Origin: Winogradskya consettensis
Lineage (GTDB): Bacteria; Actinomycetota; Actinomycetes; Mycobacteriales; Micromonosporaceae
Reading direction: 5' to 3'
DNA length: 64,000 nucleotides
Assembly: GCF_018332715.1 (NCBI RefSeq)
Contig: NZ_BOQP01000035.1
Span: 124,001-188,000, forward strand
Position numbers and translations under genes: made by a program. Position 1 is the first letter of the stretch, and the number at the start of each line of letters is the position of its first letter. Below the pieces are notes generated by a model. It saw only the letters and a list, made by a program, of their open reading frames with translations. It was not told where the DNA came from and did no database searches. Shown piece after piece: positions 16,309 through 25,336 of this stretch.

Positions 16309-17199
16309 CTACTTCGTGTCAGCCATGCGGTAGGCGGTTACCCAGTCGATCTTTACGTGCCCGGATATCTGGAGGATCGACGAAGTCGTAGTGGAATTCG
16401 ATTCGGTTTGCAGAACCCAATGCATCGGGGTGTCCGGGATTCTGCTGGGGTCGGTCGACCGGCCGACGATCTTGTCGTCCAGCGTGAACTGCACGAGGTT
16501 CGGCGTCCACTCGATCTCGGCGGTGTGCCAGCCTTTGAACGCAGTTTTGGTGTTGAACCAGTCCTGCTCCTTGGGGCTGTCACGGAAATGCATGAAGGCC
16601 CAGATGTCCGAGTCGAGATCGCCTTCGGGAAAGTCGATCTCTCCCTCTTCCCAAACGTTGCTGTCCGGCCAGAGCAGCCAAGCGATCTTGTATCCGGGCA
16701 TGGGGTCGGCCCGGAACCGTACGACGTAGCGACCGTAGGGCTGGGGTCCGCCCTCGGGCTCCGGGATCTTGGGAACGGGTGCTGAGACCAGCCGCTGTCC
16801 CTGTTCGGACCGCAGGTGGAAGTCCATCACGCCGTTCACGACGCTGACCACCTTGGACGGGAAGTTGATGCCGTTCCCGGTGGTGTCCTTCCAGCCGTCG
16901 CCGTACGCTCCCCACTTGTCGGACACCAGGTTCGGGAAGTCGCCGAGCAGCACCGTCGTCCTGAAGTCATCCGCGAACACCTGCTTCCAGCCGGGAACAT
17001 CCCCGGTGGGCATCGGTTGCCCGGACGGGTCGAAAATCGAGAGAACGTTTCCCAGGGGGTCCTTCGGCTGAACGGCTGCGGCGGCCGGCTGCACACCACC
17101 GATCAGGGCCGCCCCGGCGACGAGCCCGACGGCCAAGGCCAGCCGTGCCCAATGATGAGAGCTCGAAGAATCCTCAGCTGGCGTCAATTCGTTGCCCAT
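16309..17199 (-). CDS. Secreted GH16 family glycoside hydrolase
   Basis: 296 aa. A signal peptide runs to about residue 42 (LALAVGLVAGAALIGG...AAAAV). The catalytic motif EGEIDFPEG has the ExDxxE arrangement of GH16, in a jelly-roll fold with WLLWPDSNVW before it and WHTAEIEWTPNLVQFTLDD after it. GH16 enzymes cleave beta-1,3/1,4-glucans and related galactans. It faces the DUF1501 gene and is the third predicted glycan hydrolase in the region. A start at 17199 is supported by GAAAG close upstream. A hairpin at 17223-17243 lies in its leader. Confidence 0.87.
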   Translation of the reverse strand: MGNELTPAEDSSSSHHWARLALAVGLVAGAALIGGVQPAAAAVQPKDPLGNVLSIFDPSGQPMPTGDVPGWKQVFADDFRTTVLLGDFPNLVSDKWGAYGDGWKDTTGNGINFPSKVVSVVNGVMDFHLRSEQGQRLVSAPVPKIPEPEGGPQPYGRYVVRFRADPMPGYKIAWLLWPDSNVWEEGEIDFPEGDLDSDIWAFMHFRDSPKEQDWFNTKTAFKGWHTAEIEWTPNLVQFTLDDKIVGRSTDPSRIPDTPMHWVLQTESNSTTTSSILQISGHVKIDWVTAYRMADTK

Positions 17200-17564
17200 C
17201 TTTCACGTCCTACAGCTACCCGGCGTGTCCCTTATGGGCACGCTTCTATTTATTCGCTGGAGCAATGAGACCTGTTTGCCGGTCGGCTTTATGAGCCGAA
17301 ACCGCTTCGGTCACGATAAGCCGCACACCGCGCGCTCTATTCGAGGATCCTCGGAAACCTTACGCGAGTATGCGCAACGTGATATGCAACCACTCGGCGG
17401 TTCGCCCGGCGTTAGCGTGATAGGTGCGAGAGGCCGGAGCCGGCGACGTCTGCACGCAGAAGTCGTGCGCGGCTGCGTTCTTGTTTTCCCATGGTGTGGC
17501 GATCGATGATCGACGTCTGTCGAGACAGGCAGAGCCGATTCCAGCCAGGATGAGAACGAGGCCG
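17200..17564. other. Divergent non-coding interval
   Basis: 365 bases between the GH16 gene and the small DNA-binding gene. A hairpin at 17223-17243 (GCGTG, bulged T, CCC, TTAT loop, GGG, CACGC) is followed on the plus strand by a T-rich run. On the minus strand it falls in the GH16 leader. No gene is seen. Confidence 0.5.
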
Positions 17565-17882
17565 ATGAGCGTCCCCATCATGCCGGCCGCGCCGCCGGAT
17601 CCCACCGGTGCCGCGACGCCGGTCGAGTTCGCCGGACGTCTGCGTGCGCTGATGCATACGCGTAAACGATCTTTGGACAGCATCGCCAAACGGAGCCGTG
17701 ACGCCGGAACACCTATCTCCCGCGCCACGGTCCACAACCTGATCACCGCCGGAGGCACCCCGCGGCAGTCGACCCTGCTCGGATTCCTGCGCGGCTGTGG
17801 TGTGCCACCACAGGAGCAGATCCGGTGGCTGATCACATTCCACAAGGTCTACCCGGACGGCCGCGTGAAGGTCCGGACCTAG
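17565..17882 (+). CDS. Small XRE-like DNA-binding protein
   Basis: About 105 aa from ATG 17565. The central part looks like a helix-turn-helix: FAGRLRALMHTRKRSLDSIAKR, then ISRATVHNLITAGGTPRQSTLLGFLRGCGVPPQEQIRWL, resembling the helix layout of short XRE proteins of actinomycetes. There is no sensor domain. An in-frame ATG lies at 17550, but no start has a strong ribosome-binding site. It is isolated on its strand, with the following gene convergent. Probably a small transcription regulator. Confidence 0.65.
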   Translation: MSVPIMPAAPPDPTGAATPVEFAGRLRALMHTRKRSLDSIAKRSRDAGTPISRATVHNLITAGGTPRQSTLLGFLRGCGVPPQEQIRWLITFHKVYPDGRVKVRT

Positions 17883-18065
17883 GCGAATCTGAGTCGAAGA
17901 TCGGTGCCGATCAGCTGGTCAGGCCTCCTCGTGAGCGGCAAAGGGCGATCGATCCCCGCCCAGGTCTTCCGCGGGCCGTAACGGTCAGGGACCTGACGCC
18001 ATCTCAGGCGGTTCTCGGTGCGCCGGAGGATCGTGCTGATCACGCATGCTGGCCGGGCCAGGCTG

Positions 18066-18350
18066 TCAGGCGGTGCCCTGGGCGACGAGTTGCCCGTCTA
18101 CGTAGGCATACACAAGTTGTGGCCTGAAGCCGGCGAAAAGCTGCTTGCGATGCTTCTCGATGTGAATGTGGTGTTGCTCCTGCAGTCCCACGACGAAGTC
18201 GTAGCTCTTCACGAGGGTGACAGAGGCGACTCGGAGCGTCTTGACGACGTTCACGCCGTCGACCTCGATCGACAGGTTCCCCCAAAACTTGTTAAACGTG
18301 AACCGCACCTGATGACGCTCATCGGAGCCCACGTCGAAGACCATCTGCAT
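18066..18350 (-). CDS. Conserved small beta-rich protein, FAIM-like
   Basis: 94 aa from ATG 18350; longer starts back to TTG 18422 are possible. The sequence (VFDVGSDERHQVRFTFNKFWG, VDGVNVV, VGLQEQHHIHIEKHR, AYVDGQLV) has alternating strands, and VGxxExHHIxIEK followed by VDGxL recalls the FAIM-type beta-sandwich, where it binds no ligand known to me. No signal peptide, so cytosolic. It is divergent from the ESX-type module at 18451 and may share its promoter region. Function unknown. Confidence 0.6.
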   Translation of the reverse strand: MQMVFDVGSDERHQVRFTFNKFWGNLSIEVDGVNVVKTLRVASVTLVKSYDFVVGLQEQHHIHIEKHRKQLFAGFRPQLVYAYVDGQLVAQGTA

Positions 18351-18450
18351 GGCCAACACCGTAGAGCAGCGCGCTGGATAACGACGGGGCAGCAGTCCCC
18401 TGCTTGATCCTCTATCCTCCAAGTCTTTACTCGCTTAGGGGGGAGGGCGG

Positions 18451-18789
18451 GTGTCGTTACGCCACACCTTCATGGCCGATGTACGCAGGCAGCTGGACGC
18501 GGACACGGAGAGTCCACCCGTTTGGCGGTTCAGGTTCTTCGGAGCCGGACTCTCGATGATGTTCGGTTTTGTCGGGTTGGTCTCGTTGCTGCCGATGGCG
18601 CGAGGCGTCATTTCGTGGGCCGTGGCGCCTGGAAGCCTGCTGCTCGTTGTCGGCGGGTTATACGGCTTCGTGGTGCAGCGCACGCGTGACGACGTCCGGG
18701 CATCGCGCCGGGCCGGCGTGCCGGCGGCGCTTTGCACGATCATCGGTTTGCTCGGCGTCTGTGTTGCGCTGGCGCTCACCAGCAGTTGA
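18451..18789 (+). CDS. Small membrane protein at the head of an ESX-type module
   Basis: 112 aa from GTG 18451, with a strong AGGGGGGAGG just upstream. Two to three hydrophobic helices (about 35-55, 58-78, 92-110) are separated by a short basic loop (RTRDDVRASRRAG). The gene lies 13 bp before a WXG/EspC-like gene and is clearly co-transcribed. It might anchor, chaperone or protect against the protein encoded next, by analogy with immunity proteins of ESX effectors, but no family is recognised. Confidence 0.72.
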   Translation: MSLRHTFMADVRRQLDADTESPPVWRFRFFGAGLSMMFGFVGLVSLLPMARGVISWAVAPGSLLLVVGGLYGFVVQRTRDDVRASRRAGVPAALCTIIGLLGVCVALALTSS

Positions 18790-18802
18790 ACGGGGGATAA
18801 CC

Positions 18803-19888
18803 ATGTCGTTCTCGGTCCAGCCGGAGGCACTGGACGGCTACGCACAGCAGGTCGGACGTGCAGGCGATGACAGCACGGCCATCACCGGCTATCTGAGCGG
18901 CTATCCGGTTGACGCCGGGTGGGATGGCGTGCTCATTGAATTGATCGGCAACACGGCGTTCGATTCGATGCAGGGTGCCATCGACACGTCGAGGAAGGTC
19001 GCGACGATCCTGGACCAAAGCCGGAGCGGCCTGACAGAGGCTGCGAAGTACTACCGCGAGACCGATACTGCCAGCGCGGCGAAGATTGATGCCTCGCTGC
19101 CAGGCCGTTGTGCGAGCAACCCGACCACGCTGGAGCAGCGGTGGGCTGACCAGGTCTGCGGGCCAGGATATGCCGACTCCCGCGACCCTTCGGGGCATTT
19201 GGCGGCGGTCGGCGACGTCGAATACAGCCACCCTTTGGCGTTGTTGGACAACCTCAGTGTGTCGAACTGGACGCTGAAGGGGTTCGACTATGTTTTCGGC
19301 TTCAACCCCTTGGATAAGGTGTCGGAGTTCTTCGTTGGAGAGTGGCAGTCCGTCGCCCAAGCGGGTAAGGCCCTCGGGCATGCCGGAGAAGCCCATGACG
19401 ATCTTGCTTACAACGTGCAGGGTGGTGCGATTGCTCTGGGAGGTGCCTGGGAAGGCCTCGCGGCTGACGCCGCCTACCAGCACTTCACAGGTCTCGCGGC
19501 CGGGGTCGAGAGCCTTGTTGACCCGTTGAAGAAGATCTCCGCTGAGTTCGACACCATCGCTCAGGGCGTCTACAACACGTCCGAGGCTGTCACTGGGTGG
19601 GTCAAGGGCATGGCGGACGCTGCGATGATCGCTGGCATCGCCGTCGCAGCGGGCACGGTCACGGCAGAGACCGGGGTCGGTGCGGTCGTCGGCTATGGGC
19701 TCGCCACGATTGAGGTCTGCGAGCTGCTCGATATGTGGGCTCAGGCCACAGCCGCGATGAACAACCTGTACGCAATCGTGCAGGGTGCGCTCGGTGTCAT
19801 CCAGACCCAGTTGGCATTCCTGCAGCACGCCGACCTGCCGGACCTGTCCGGTTACGGTGCCTACCAGCACCCCGTCGCAGGTAACTGA
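18803..19888 (+). CDS. ESX/WXG100-type secreted protein
   Basis: 361 aa from ATG 18803, after GGGGGATAACC. Residues 1-90 resemble EspC/WXG-type helical hairpins (FSVQPEALDGYAQQVGRAGDD...). A second WXG-like unit carries W216-E-G218 in GAWEGLAADAAYQHFTGLA. A Gly/Ala-rich hydrophobic stretch follows (AAMIAGIAVAAGTVTAETGVGAVVGYGLA), which could insert in a membrane. No enzymatic toxin domain is seen at the C-terminus. Likely a type VII secretion substrate; the secretion machinery is not in this window. Confidence 0.72.
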   Translation: MSFSVQPEALDGYAQQVGRAGDDSTAITGYLSGYPVDAGWDGVLIELIGNTAFDSMQGAIDTSRKVATILDQSRSGLTEAAKYYRETDTASAAKIDASLPGRCASNPTTLEQRWADQVCGPGYADSRDPSGHLAAVGDVEYSHPLALLDNLSVSNWTLKGFDYVFGFNPLDKVSEFFVGEWQSVAQAGKALGHAGEAHDDLAYNVQGGAIALGGAWEGLAADAAYQHFTGLAAGVESLVDPLKKISAEFDTIAQGVYNTSEAVTGWVKGMADAAMIAGIAVAAGTVTAETGVGAVVGYGLATIEVCELLDMWAQATAAMNNLYAIVQGALGVIQTQLAFLQHADLPDLSGYGAYQHPVAGN

Positions 19889-19901
19889 GGGGCCATCGAT
19901 C

Positions 19902-20234
19902 ATGCATGACAGCGTGTACGACCTTGCCGGTGATGACCCTCGCCTGGCCAAGGTGCTCCGTGCCAGTCTTCGCAAGCTGGCCGATGGTCCGGATGGTCCC
20001 CTCAAAGAGATGGCTGAGGGCGTACTCAACGACCAGATCGACCTGCGCCAAGCGGCCATGTCGCAGGCCTACGGTGACGAGATAGGCGCTGCCTTCAACG
20101 AGTTCGCTGGCTACTTCACCAAACTCGACCCTGAGGAACGCGACCGAATCGTCCAGGAGACTCAACATCAGCTTGACGTATTTCTAGATGGGCCGTCCGA
20201 TTCTCCGGCATCACACGATCAGGTCCGCAGCTGA
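19902..20234 (+). CDS. Small helical protein of the ESX-type module
   Basis: 110 aa from ATG 19902, 13 bp after the WXG-type gene. Helical and charged (LRASLRKLADGPDGPLKEMAEGVLN, YFTKLDPEERDRIVQETQHQLDVFL), with no membrane segment. Candidate cytosolic chaperone or partner of the WXG-type protein; no family recognised. The operon ends at the hairpin at 20236-20267. Confidence 0.7.
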   Translation: MHDSVYDLAGDDPRLAKVLRASLRKLADGPDGPLKEMAEGVLNDQIDLRQAAMSQAYGDEIGAAFNEFAGYFTKLDPEERDRIVQETQHQLDVFLDGPSDSPASHDQVRS

Positions 20235-20235
20235 A

Positions 20236-20267
20236 ACGGCCGCTGCCTGAGTGAGGGCAGCGGCCGT
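20236..20267. terminator. Bidirectional terminator hairpin
   Basis: A 12-bp perfect stem (ACGGCCGCTGCC and complement) with an 8-base loop lies between the ESX-type operon and the convergent lectin gene. Confidence 0.85.
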
Positions 20268-20287
20268 CTTGCGAGGGCTGACGAGCG

Positions 20288-21010
20288 TCAGGGTTTGAGC
20301 TTGACCACCCAGTTGCTGATCTCCTGGACCGAGACGTCCTCGCCGGTGCCTCCGGTGAAGCCGATGAAGGCCTTCTTGTTCCCGAGGGCCTCGGCCAGGT
20401 CGATCGTTTTCTGCAGGACCTTGATCTCGGTCGTGCTGCCCGCCGCCTTGAGCCTGACCTTGAGGGTCTTCGTCTCGGCGAGGTAGGTGATCCGGACCCG
20501 CAGCGTCTGGCCGAACATCATGATCGGGGATGGGGCCGACATGGGCTGGGCGGCGTCCGAGAGACCGCCGGTGACGATGGCGATGTGGTTGTTGTCCACG
20601 TCGAGCGGGTTCTTGAAGGTGTCGAGCTCGACGGCGACGCTGTGGGTCATGCCGCCGTAGCCGAGGCTGCCGCCGTGGCCGCCGTAGGATTTCGGGCCGT
20701 CGTTCTGCAGCACCAGGGCCACTCCGTCGGCGTGACCGATCTCGCCCGTCATGGTGACGGTGAAGGCGGTCTCGAAGGAGAGTTTCGGGTTGAGCCTGGA
20801 TTTGTACCAGGCTGCGCCCGCCTGGCGTTTGGTGTCGCTGGTGAGTCTGATGGTTCTGCCGTCGACGGTGGCGCTGCCGAGCAGATGCAGGTTCGCTGCC
20901 TTGGTGATGCTGCCGGAGGGAGCTGCCTGGGCGGCCGCCGCCGGCATCGCGGTGGCGGCCAGGACGGCTGTGGCCGCGGCGGCTGCGCATCTCGCCAAGG
21001 TGTTTCGCAT
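20288..21010 (-). CDS. Secreted L-type (legume-like) lectin
   Basis: 240 aa from ATG 21010, with GAGAGGGA upstream. A signal peptide runs to about residue 30 (CAAAAATAVLAATAMPAAAAQAAP). The mature protein is an L-type lectin beta-sandwich: DGVALVLQNDGPKSYGGHGGSLGYGG, then VAVELDTFKN and DVDNNHIAI, matching the ExDTxxN...D...NHIxI metal and sugar-binding pattern of legume lectins. It probably binds an extracellular glycan. It sits next to the Pel-like genes on the same strand, so the polymer made there is a candidate ligand. Confidence 0.85.
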   Translation of the reverse strand: MRNTLARCAAAAATAVLAATAMPAAAAQAAPSGSITKAANLHLLGSATVDGRTIRLTSDTKRQAGAAWYKSRLNPKLSFETAFTVTMTGEIGHADGVALVLQNDGPKSYGGHGGSLGYGGMTHSVAVELDTFKNPLDVDNNHIAIVTGGLSDAAQPMSAPSPIMMFGQTLRVRITYLAETKTLKVRLKAAGSTTEIKVLQKTIDLAEALGNKKAFIGFTGGTGEDVSVQEISNWVVKLKP

Positions 21011-21139
21011 TGCTTGGGTCCCTCTCGTACGGTTTTCGGTGGTTGGAACCACCTTGACCTGTGGTGAAGGGTCACGAGAGGCGAACGGGGCTTTTGGTCG
21101 GGAGCTTCGTCGTACTCTGCGTCGATCATCCGATTTTTC

Positions 21140-22105
21140 TCAGGCGGCGTCGGCCGATCGTCCCAGCAGGGCCGGTGCGCGGCCGTCCGCCGAGCGCCAC
21201 CAGGAGACCGTGCGGCGCAGGGATTCGGTCAGGCCCGTGCGGCGCAGGTCGGGAAAGAGGCTGCGGAGCAGGGTGTCGTCGGCGGAGGAATTGCGGATGT
21301 CGCCGGCTCGGACCGGGGCGAATTCGCGGGGCAGGGGGCGTTCGATGATGCCTTCCAGGAGATCGGCGACCTGCAGGAGGCTGGTGCGGCGGCCGAAGGC
21401 GACGTTGACCGGGCGGGGGTGGGTGACCCGGCGGGCGACCGCGTCTGCCAGCAGGCTGGCCACCGTGAAGACCGGGATGAAGTCGCGGGTCTGCTCGCCG
21501 TCGCCGTAGATCTTCAGGGGCTCGCCGGCCACCGCCGCGGCGACGAAGGCGGGGATGACCGCGGCGTAGGCGTCGCCCGGGTGCTGGCGGGGGCCGAAGA
21601 CGTTGAAGAAGCGCAGGGCCAGGGTCGGCAGGCCGAAAGCTTCCTGCCAGGTCGTGGCGTACGCCTCCGTGGCCAGTTTGCTCGTGGCGTACGGCGACAA
21701 CGGCTGCGGCGGCGTGGACTCGGCGTTGACCGACTCCGACTGGTTGCCGTAGACCGCTGCCGAACTGGCGACGACCACGTGGGCGCCCACGGCGCGGGCG
21801 GCTTCGAGGACGTTGAGCGTGCCGTTGACGTTCACCTCGTGCGTACGCATCGGCTCTTCGATGGATTGTGGCACCGACGCCACGGCCGCGAGGTGGACGA
21901 TCGCGTCGACCCCCTCGACCGCCTTCTCGACGGCGTGGACGTCGGTGACGCTGGCTATGTGGATGGTCACCGGCAGGTCGATGATGTTTTCCAGCCGTCC
22001 GGTCGACAGGTCGTCAAGGACGGACACCTTGACGCCACGCGATACCAGTTCCGCGCAGAGGTGAGAGCCGATGAAGCCGGCGCCACCTGTGACAAGGACG
22101 TTCAT
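21140..22105 (-). CDS. NAD-dependent sugar epimerase (GalE/PelX-like SDR)
   Basis: 321 aa. Extended SDR: VTGGAGFIGSHLC at the N-terminus, catalytic Ser in VVASSAAVYG, YATSK (Tyr-x3-Lys), and substrate loop FFNVFGPRQHPGDAYAAVIPAF. These enzymes interconvert UDP-glucose/UDP-galactose or their N-acetyl forms. Immediately upstream in the operon are pelF- and pelG-like genes. In some Pseudomonas pel loci a C4-epimerase (PelX) supplies UDP-GalNAc for Pel, so that role is plausible here. The acyl-sugar specificity cannot be read with certainty. Confidence 0.88.
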   Translation of the reverse strand: MNVLVTGGAGFIGSHLCAELVSRGVKVSVLDDLSTGRLENIIDLPVTIHIASVTDVHAVEKAVEGVDAIVHLAAVASVPQSIEEPMRTHEVNVNGTLNVLEAARAVGAHVVVASSAAVYGNQSESVNAESTPPQPLSPYATSKLATEAYATTWQEAFGLPTLALRFFNVFGPRQHPGDAYAAVIPAFVAAAVAGEPLKIYGDGEQTRDFIPVFTVASLLADAVARRVTHPRPVNVAFGRRTSLLQVADLLEGIIERPLPREFAPVRAGDIRNSSADDTLLRSLFPDLRRTGLTESLRRTVSWWRSADGRAPALLGRSADAA

Positions 22106-22114
22106 GCGTGCTCC

Positions 22115-23863
22115 TCAGTCGCGGTAGTACTGCTGCGTCGATCGGGTCAGGGGCCGGCTCATGAGCAGGCGCGGGTGCACCTTCGCGACCCCCCGGGTCT
22201 GGCCCGGCTCGGCCGGGTCGACGGGGTCGGACGGGATGACGACCACCGGCATCGGCACCTTCTGCTTGGCCGCGGCCGCCGGGTTCTGCTGGGCCCGCGG
22301 CTGCTGGAGACGCCGGTAGAGGTGGTGGTAGAGGGCCATGGCCTCGTGCAGCTGGAAGAAGTCCTCGACCCGGCCGCGGGCGTTGCGCGCGAGGCTCTCG
22401 TACTGCTCGAAGTCGGTGATGACGGTTTCCAGCGCGTCGGCCATGCCGCCGACGATGTCGACCGGGTCGACCAGGACACCGCACGCTTCCCAGCTGCGGC
22501 CGGTGGAGTGCACGAGTTTGTCGCCGATCAGCTGGCGCATGCCGCCGACCTCGGTGCCGACGGTCGGGACGGCGGCGGTCATGGCCTCGAGCACGACCAT
22601 CGGCTGGCCCTCGTTGTAGCTGGGCAGCACGAGCAGGTCGAAGTCGCCGATGACGGCGGGGACGTTGACCGTGCCGCGGAAGACGAAGTGGTCCTCCAGC
22701 CCGTACTCCTCGATCTTGCTGAGGCACTTCTCGAGATAGCCGTCCTGGGCGTGGTCGGTCGGGCCCAGGATGTCGAGGGTCCAGTTCTTGATGCCCCGCT
22801 CGACCAGGATCCGGGCCGAGTCGATGAACTCGAACAGGCCCTTGATGGGTACGACCCGGGCGATGTACGCGAACCGCCACACCCGCAGCCCCTCGGCGAG
22901 GATGCGTTCCAGAGCCTCGAGCCGCTGCCGGTACGCGTCCTCGAAGTTGCTGATCGTCATGCCGTTCGGGACGATCGAGAACACCGCGTCGTGCTTCGGG
23001 GCACCCAGCGCGCGGGCATCGGCGACCGCGTCGGGGTAGAGGTACGTGATGTGCGAGGCGCTCGGATAGCAGAACCGGCCCATCTCGATCCACCAGCACA
23101 TCCACGCCCGCTGGACCGGCGTGACGTCGAAGGTGCGCCAGTCGTCGCCGGTCAGCTTGAGCGCCATGTTGCGGGCCAGCAGCGTGTTCACCGTGTCCCG
23201 GACGTACAGGTTGTGCTCGGTGAGCAGGAACCGGGCGTGGTGCCGGCGGGCCGCGGCGGCGCTGACCAGGGAGGCGTACCCCGTGGTGTGGGCGTGGTAG
23301 ACGTCGGCCTTGGGGATCTCGTGGGCGAGCAGGGCGTACGAGAGGGAGAAGAACTCACGCATCAGCCAGAACGCGTCCGACAGCGGCATGTCGAGAGCGG
23401 GGAACCGCTTCGGCAGTTGCTGCTGGAATTCCTTGGCACCGAGCAGCGCCCAGATCGGGTAACGGCGGGTGCCCGGGTTCATGCCCTCGTCGAACAGCTT
23501 CCACATCGGGGCCATGTCGCCCTTGGGGATGGCCGCGAGCGCGTCGAACAGCCGCTTGGTGAGCGTGGCGCGCTCGCGACCGCTCATGTTCAGCACGTCC
23601 GGGCTGAGCTCCATGAAGCCGTCCCGGTGCTCCTGCATGCTCAGATATATCGGGTGGACCCACGCGATGTTGTCCGGCATGCCGTACAGGTCCTTGCTCG
23701 GCGAGTTCGAGTCCCACGTGATGTGGATGATGCCGAACGTGAGGCTGGAGTTGCTCGTCACGATGTCGTGGACCACGGCTGAGACGCCACCCTTGAGGTA
23801 CGGGTACGTCGACTCCATGACGATCGCGACATCCACCATGGCTAGGTCAGCGGGATGGGACAT
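22115..23863 (-). CDS. pelF: PelF-like GT4 glycosyltransferase
   Basis: 582 aa; the start at 23863 has GAGG 7 bases upstream. GT-B fold of family 4. The N-terminal ESTYPYLKGGVSAVVHDIV and FGIIHITW blocks are characteristic of PelF, the cytosolic synthase of Pel polysaccharide. The C-terminal donor domain has VVPIKGLFEFIDS, LPSYNEGQPMVVLEAM and GTEVGGMRQLIG. PelF uses UDP-GalNAc/GlcNAc-type donors. A Pro/Ala-rich tail of about 70 residues exceeds the usual PelF length of about 500. It sits between the epimerase (9 bp) and the PelG-like gene, the conserved core order F-G. Confidence 0.87.
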   Translation of the reverse strand: MSHPADLAMVDVAIVMESTYPYLKGGVSAVVHDIVTSNSSLTFGIIHITWDSNSPSKDLYGMPDNIAWVHPIYLSMQEHRDGFMELSPDVLNMSGRERATLTKRLFDALAAIPKGDMAPMWKLFDEGMNPGTRRYPIWALLGAKEFQQQLPKRFPALDMPLSDAFWLMREFFSLSYALLAHEIPKADVYHAHTTGYASLVSAAAARRHHARFLLTEHNLYVRDTVNTLLARNMALKLTGDDWRTFDVTPVQRAWMCWWIEMGRFCYPSASHITYLYPDAVADARALGAPKHDAVFSIVPNGMTISNFEDAYRQRLEALERILAEGLRVWRFAYIARVVPIKGLFEFIDSARILVERGIKNWTLDILGPTDHAQDGYLEKCLSKIEEYGLEDHFVFRGTVNVPAVIGDFDLLVLPSYNEGQPMVVLEAMTAAVPTVGTEVGGMRQLIGDKLVHSTGRSWEACGVLVDPVDIVGGMADALETVITDFEQYESLARNARGRVEDFFQLHEAMALYHHLYRRLQQPRAQQNPAAAAKQKVPMPVVVIPSDPVDPAEPGQTRGVAKVHPRLLMSRPLTRSTQQYYRD

Positions 23864-23902
23864 CCAACATCCTCGAATCTTCCGTCGAAGCGAAGGGTGG
23901 GG

Positions 23903-25336
23903 TTACCAGGTGAGCGCGCGACGCCAGAACAACGTGTGTTCCGGGGTACGCCAGGCGCGGCGGAACAGCACCAGGGCCACCACCAGGGCAAAGGTGTCGC
24001 CGGCCACCAGGACGAGGTAAGCCGTCGCGTCGGGCAGCGAGCTCGCGAACGCGATCGCGCAGACCAGCAGGTGGAACGCGCCGATGGCCCGGCTGGTGCG
24101 GCGCTCGCCGACGTACTCGAGCTTGTAGCAGGCGATCGAGATGACCGTGCACAGCCAGCAGGCGGCCGTGATCCCGCCGATGAGCGCCGCGTATCTCGGC
24201 GTCGTCGACCACAGCAGGATCGCGGTCAGCCCGACCAGGATGGCGCCCACGAACGCGGAGTCCTGAATGGACCGGGCAGCGGTGCTGTACACCGCTTTCG
24301 AGTGCGAGCCCAGCCTGTTCATGGGCTCCGAGGACATCGCCGAGTGCAGGTTCTTCACGGACGCGTCGAACTCCGGCGTACGGCAGATGAAATAGAAGTT
24401 GTACGCGATGACCGCCGGCAGCGACGCGAGGAACAGCGTGACGACCGGGAAGTCACCGCCGGTGGCGTAGAAGTAGAAGACCTTGTCGCCCCACATGACG
24501 GCGCCGAGCAGCAGGCCCTGCAGGATGTCGCCGCTGACCGTGCGGTTGTTCAACCAGGTCGGCCGCACCTTCAGGTACCGCCACAGCGGGATGACCTGGG
24601 TGACCAGGCCGACGAGCGGCGGCAGCCACCACCAGGTCGGCGCGATCAGCACCGCCACGGCGTACGCGGACCAGCCGATCACCCAGTCCGACCGCGACCG
24701 GGTCACGTTGGCCAGCACCAGCGACTGGGCGAACAGCACGTCCAGCAGGAGCAGCCCGATGAACGTGAGGATCGCCTCCGGCGACCAGTGCAGCAGGAAG
24801 GCCAGCGGTACGGCAGAGATGATCACCGCCGGGATGGCCTGGACGATCGTGCCCGGGATCGCCGCGACGAAGCCGCGCCGCAGGGCCGGCAGGTTCCCGT
24901 CGTGCGAGAGGTCGCCGATGGCCCGGTAGAGCGGCATGCAGACGCCCTGCAGCAGCCAGGGCAGCACCAGCGCGACCGCGAGCAGGAACTCGGTCAGCGG
25001 GATGCCGCCGACGTCGTACCCGGCCATCCGTCCCGCGGCCGTCGGGTACACCGCGGTCAGCGTGACGACCGGCCACAGGTGCAGCAGCAGGCTGGCACCG
25101 CGTCCGCCCGCGAGACCCAGACCGGATCTGGAGAGCCGGCTGCGCCGCAGGACCAGTGCGGCCACCATGAACACGGCTATGCCGACAGCGGTGTACTGGA
25201 CCGTGCTGTTGCGCACGATCGCGTCCAGCAGGGCCGGACGGGCGCTGCTCCAGGGCAGAGCGGCGGCGGCGCCGACCAGTGATAGCGCCAGCACGGCGCC
25301 GGCGACGTGACGTATCTGAATTCCCGAAGATCTCAT
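23903..25336 (-). CDS. pelG: PelG-like polytopic membrane protein
   Basis: 477 aa from ATG 25336 with GGGAGG 4 bases upstream. About twelve membrane segments. The central block LLLGAVMWGDKVFYFY followed by LASLPAVIAYNFYFICRTPEF corresponds to the conserved part of PelG, an inner-membrane MOP-type protein that works with PelF in polymer export. The length is close to the usual 450-460 aa. First gene of the operon pelG-pelF-epimerase. PelD and PelE, which assemble with PelF/PelG in Gram-negatives and bind c-di-GMP, are absent from the window. Confidence 0.82.
   Translation of the reverse strand: MRSSGIQIRHVAGAVLALSLVGAAAALPWSSARPALLDAIVRNSTVQYTAVGIAVFMVAALVLRRSRLSRSGLGLAGGRGASLLLHLWPVVTLTAVYPTAAGRMAGYDVGGIPLTEFLLAVALVLPWLLQGVCMPLYRAIGDLSHDGNLPALRRGFVAAIPGTIVQAIPAVIISAVPLAFLLHWSPEAILTFIGLLLLDVLFAQSLVLANVTRSRSDWVIGWSAYAVAVLIAPTWWWLPPLVGLVTQVIPLWRYLKVRPTWLNNRTVSGDILQGLLLGAVMWGDKVFYFYATGGDFPVVTLFLASLPAVIAYNFYFICRTPEFDASVKNLHSAMSSEPMNRLGSHSKAVYSTAARSIQDSAFVGAILVGLTAILLWSTTPRYAALIGGITAACWLCTVISIACYKLEYVGERRTSRAIGAFHLLVCAIAFASSLPDATAYLVLVAGDTFALVVALVLFRRAWRTPEHTLFWRRALTW

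Noticed and set aside
21419..23782. Long open frame on the plus strand opposite the epimerase and PelF-like genes
   Set aside because: It is rich in Asp/Arg/His/Val and low in hydrophobic patterning, has no ribosome-binding site, and mirrors the wobble bias of real genes on the other strand.
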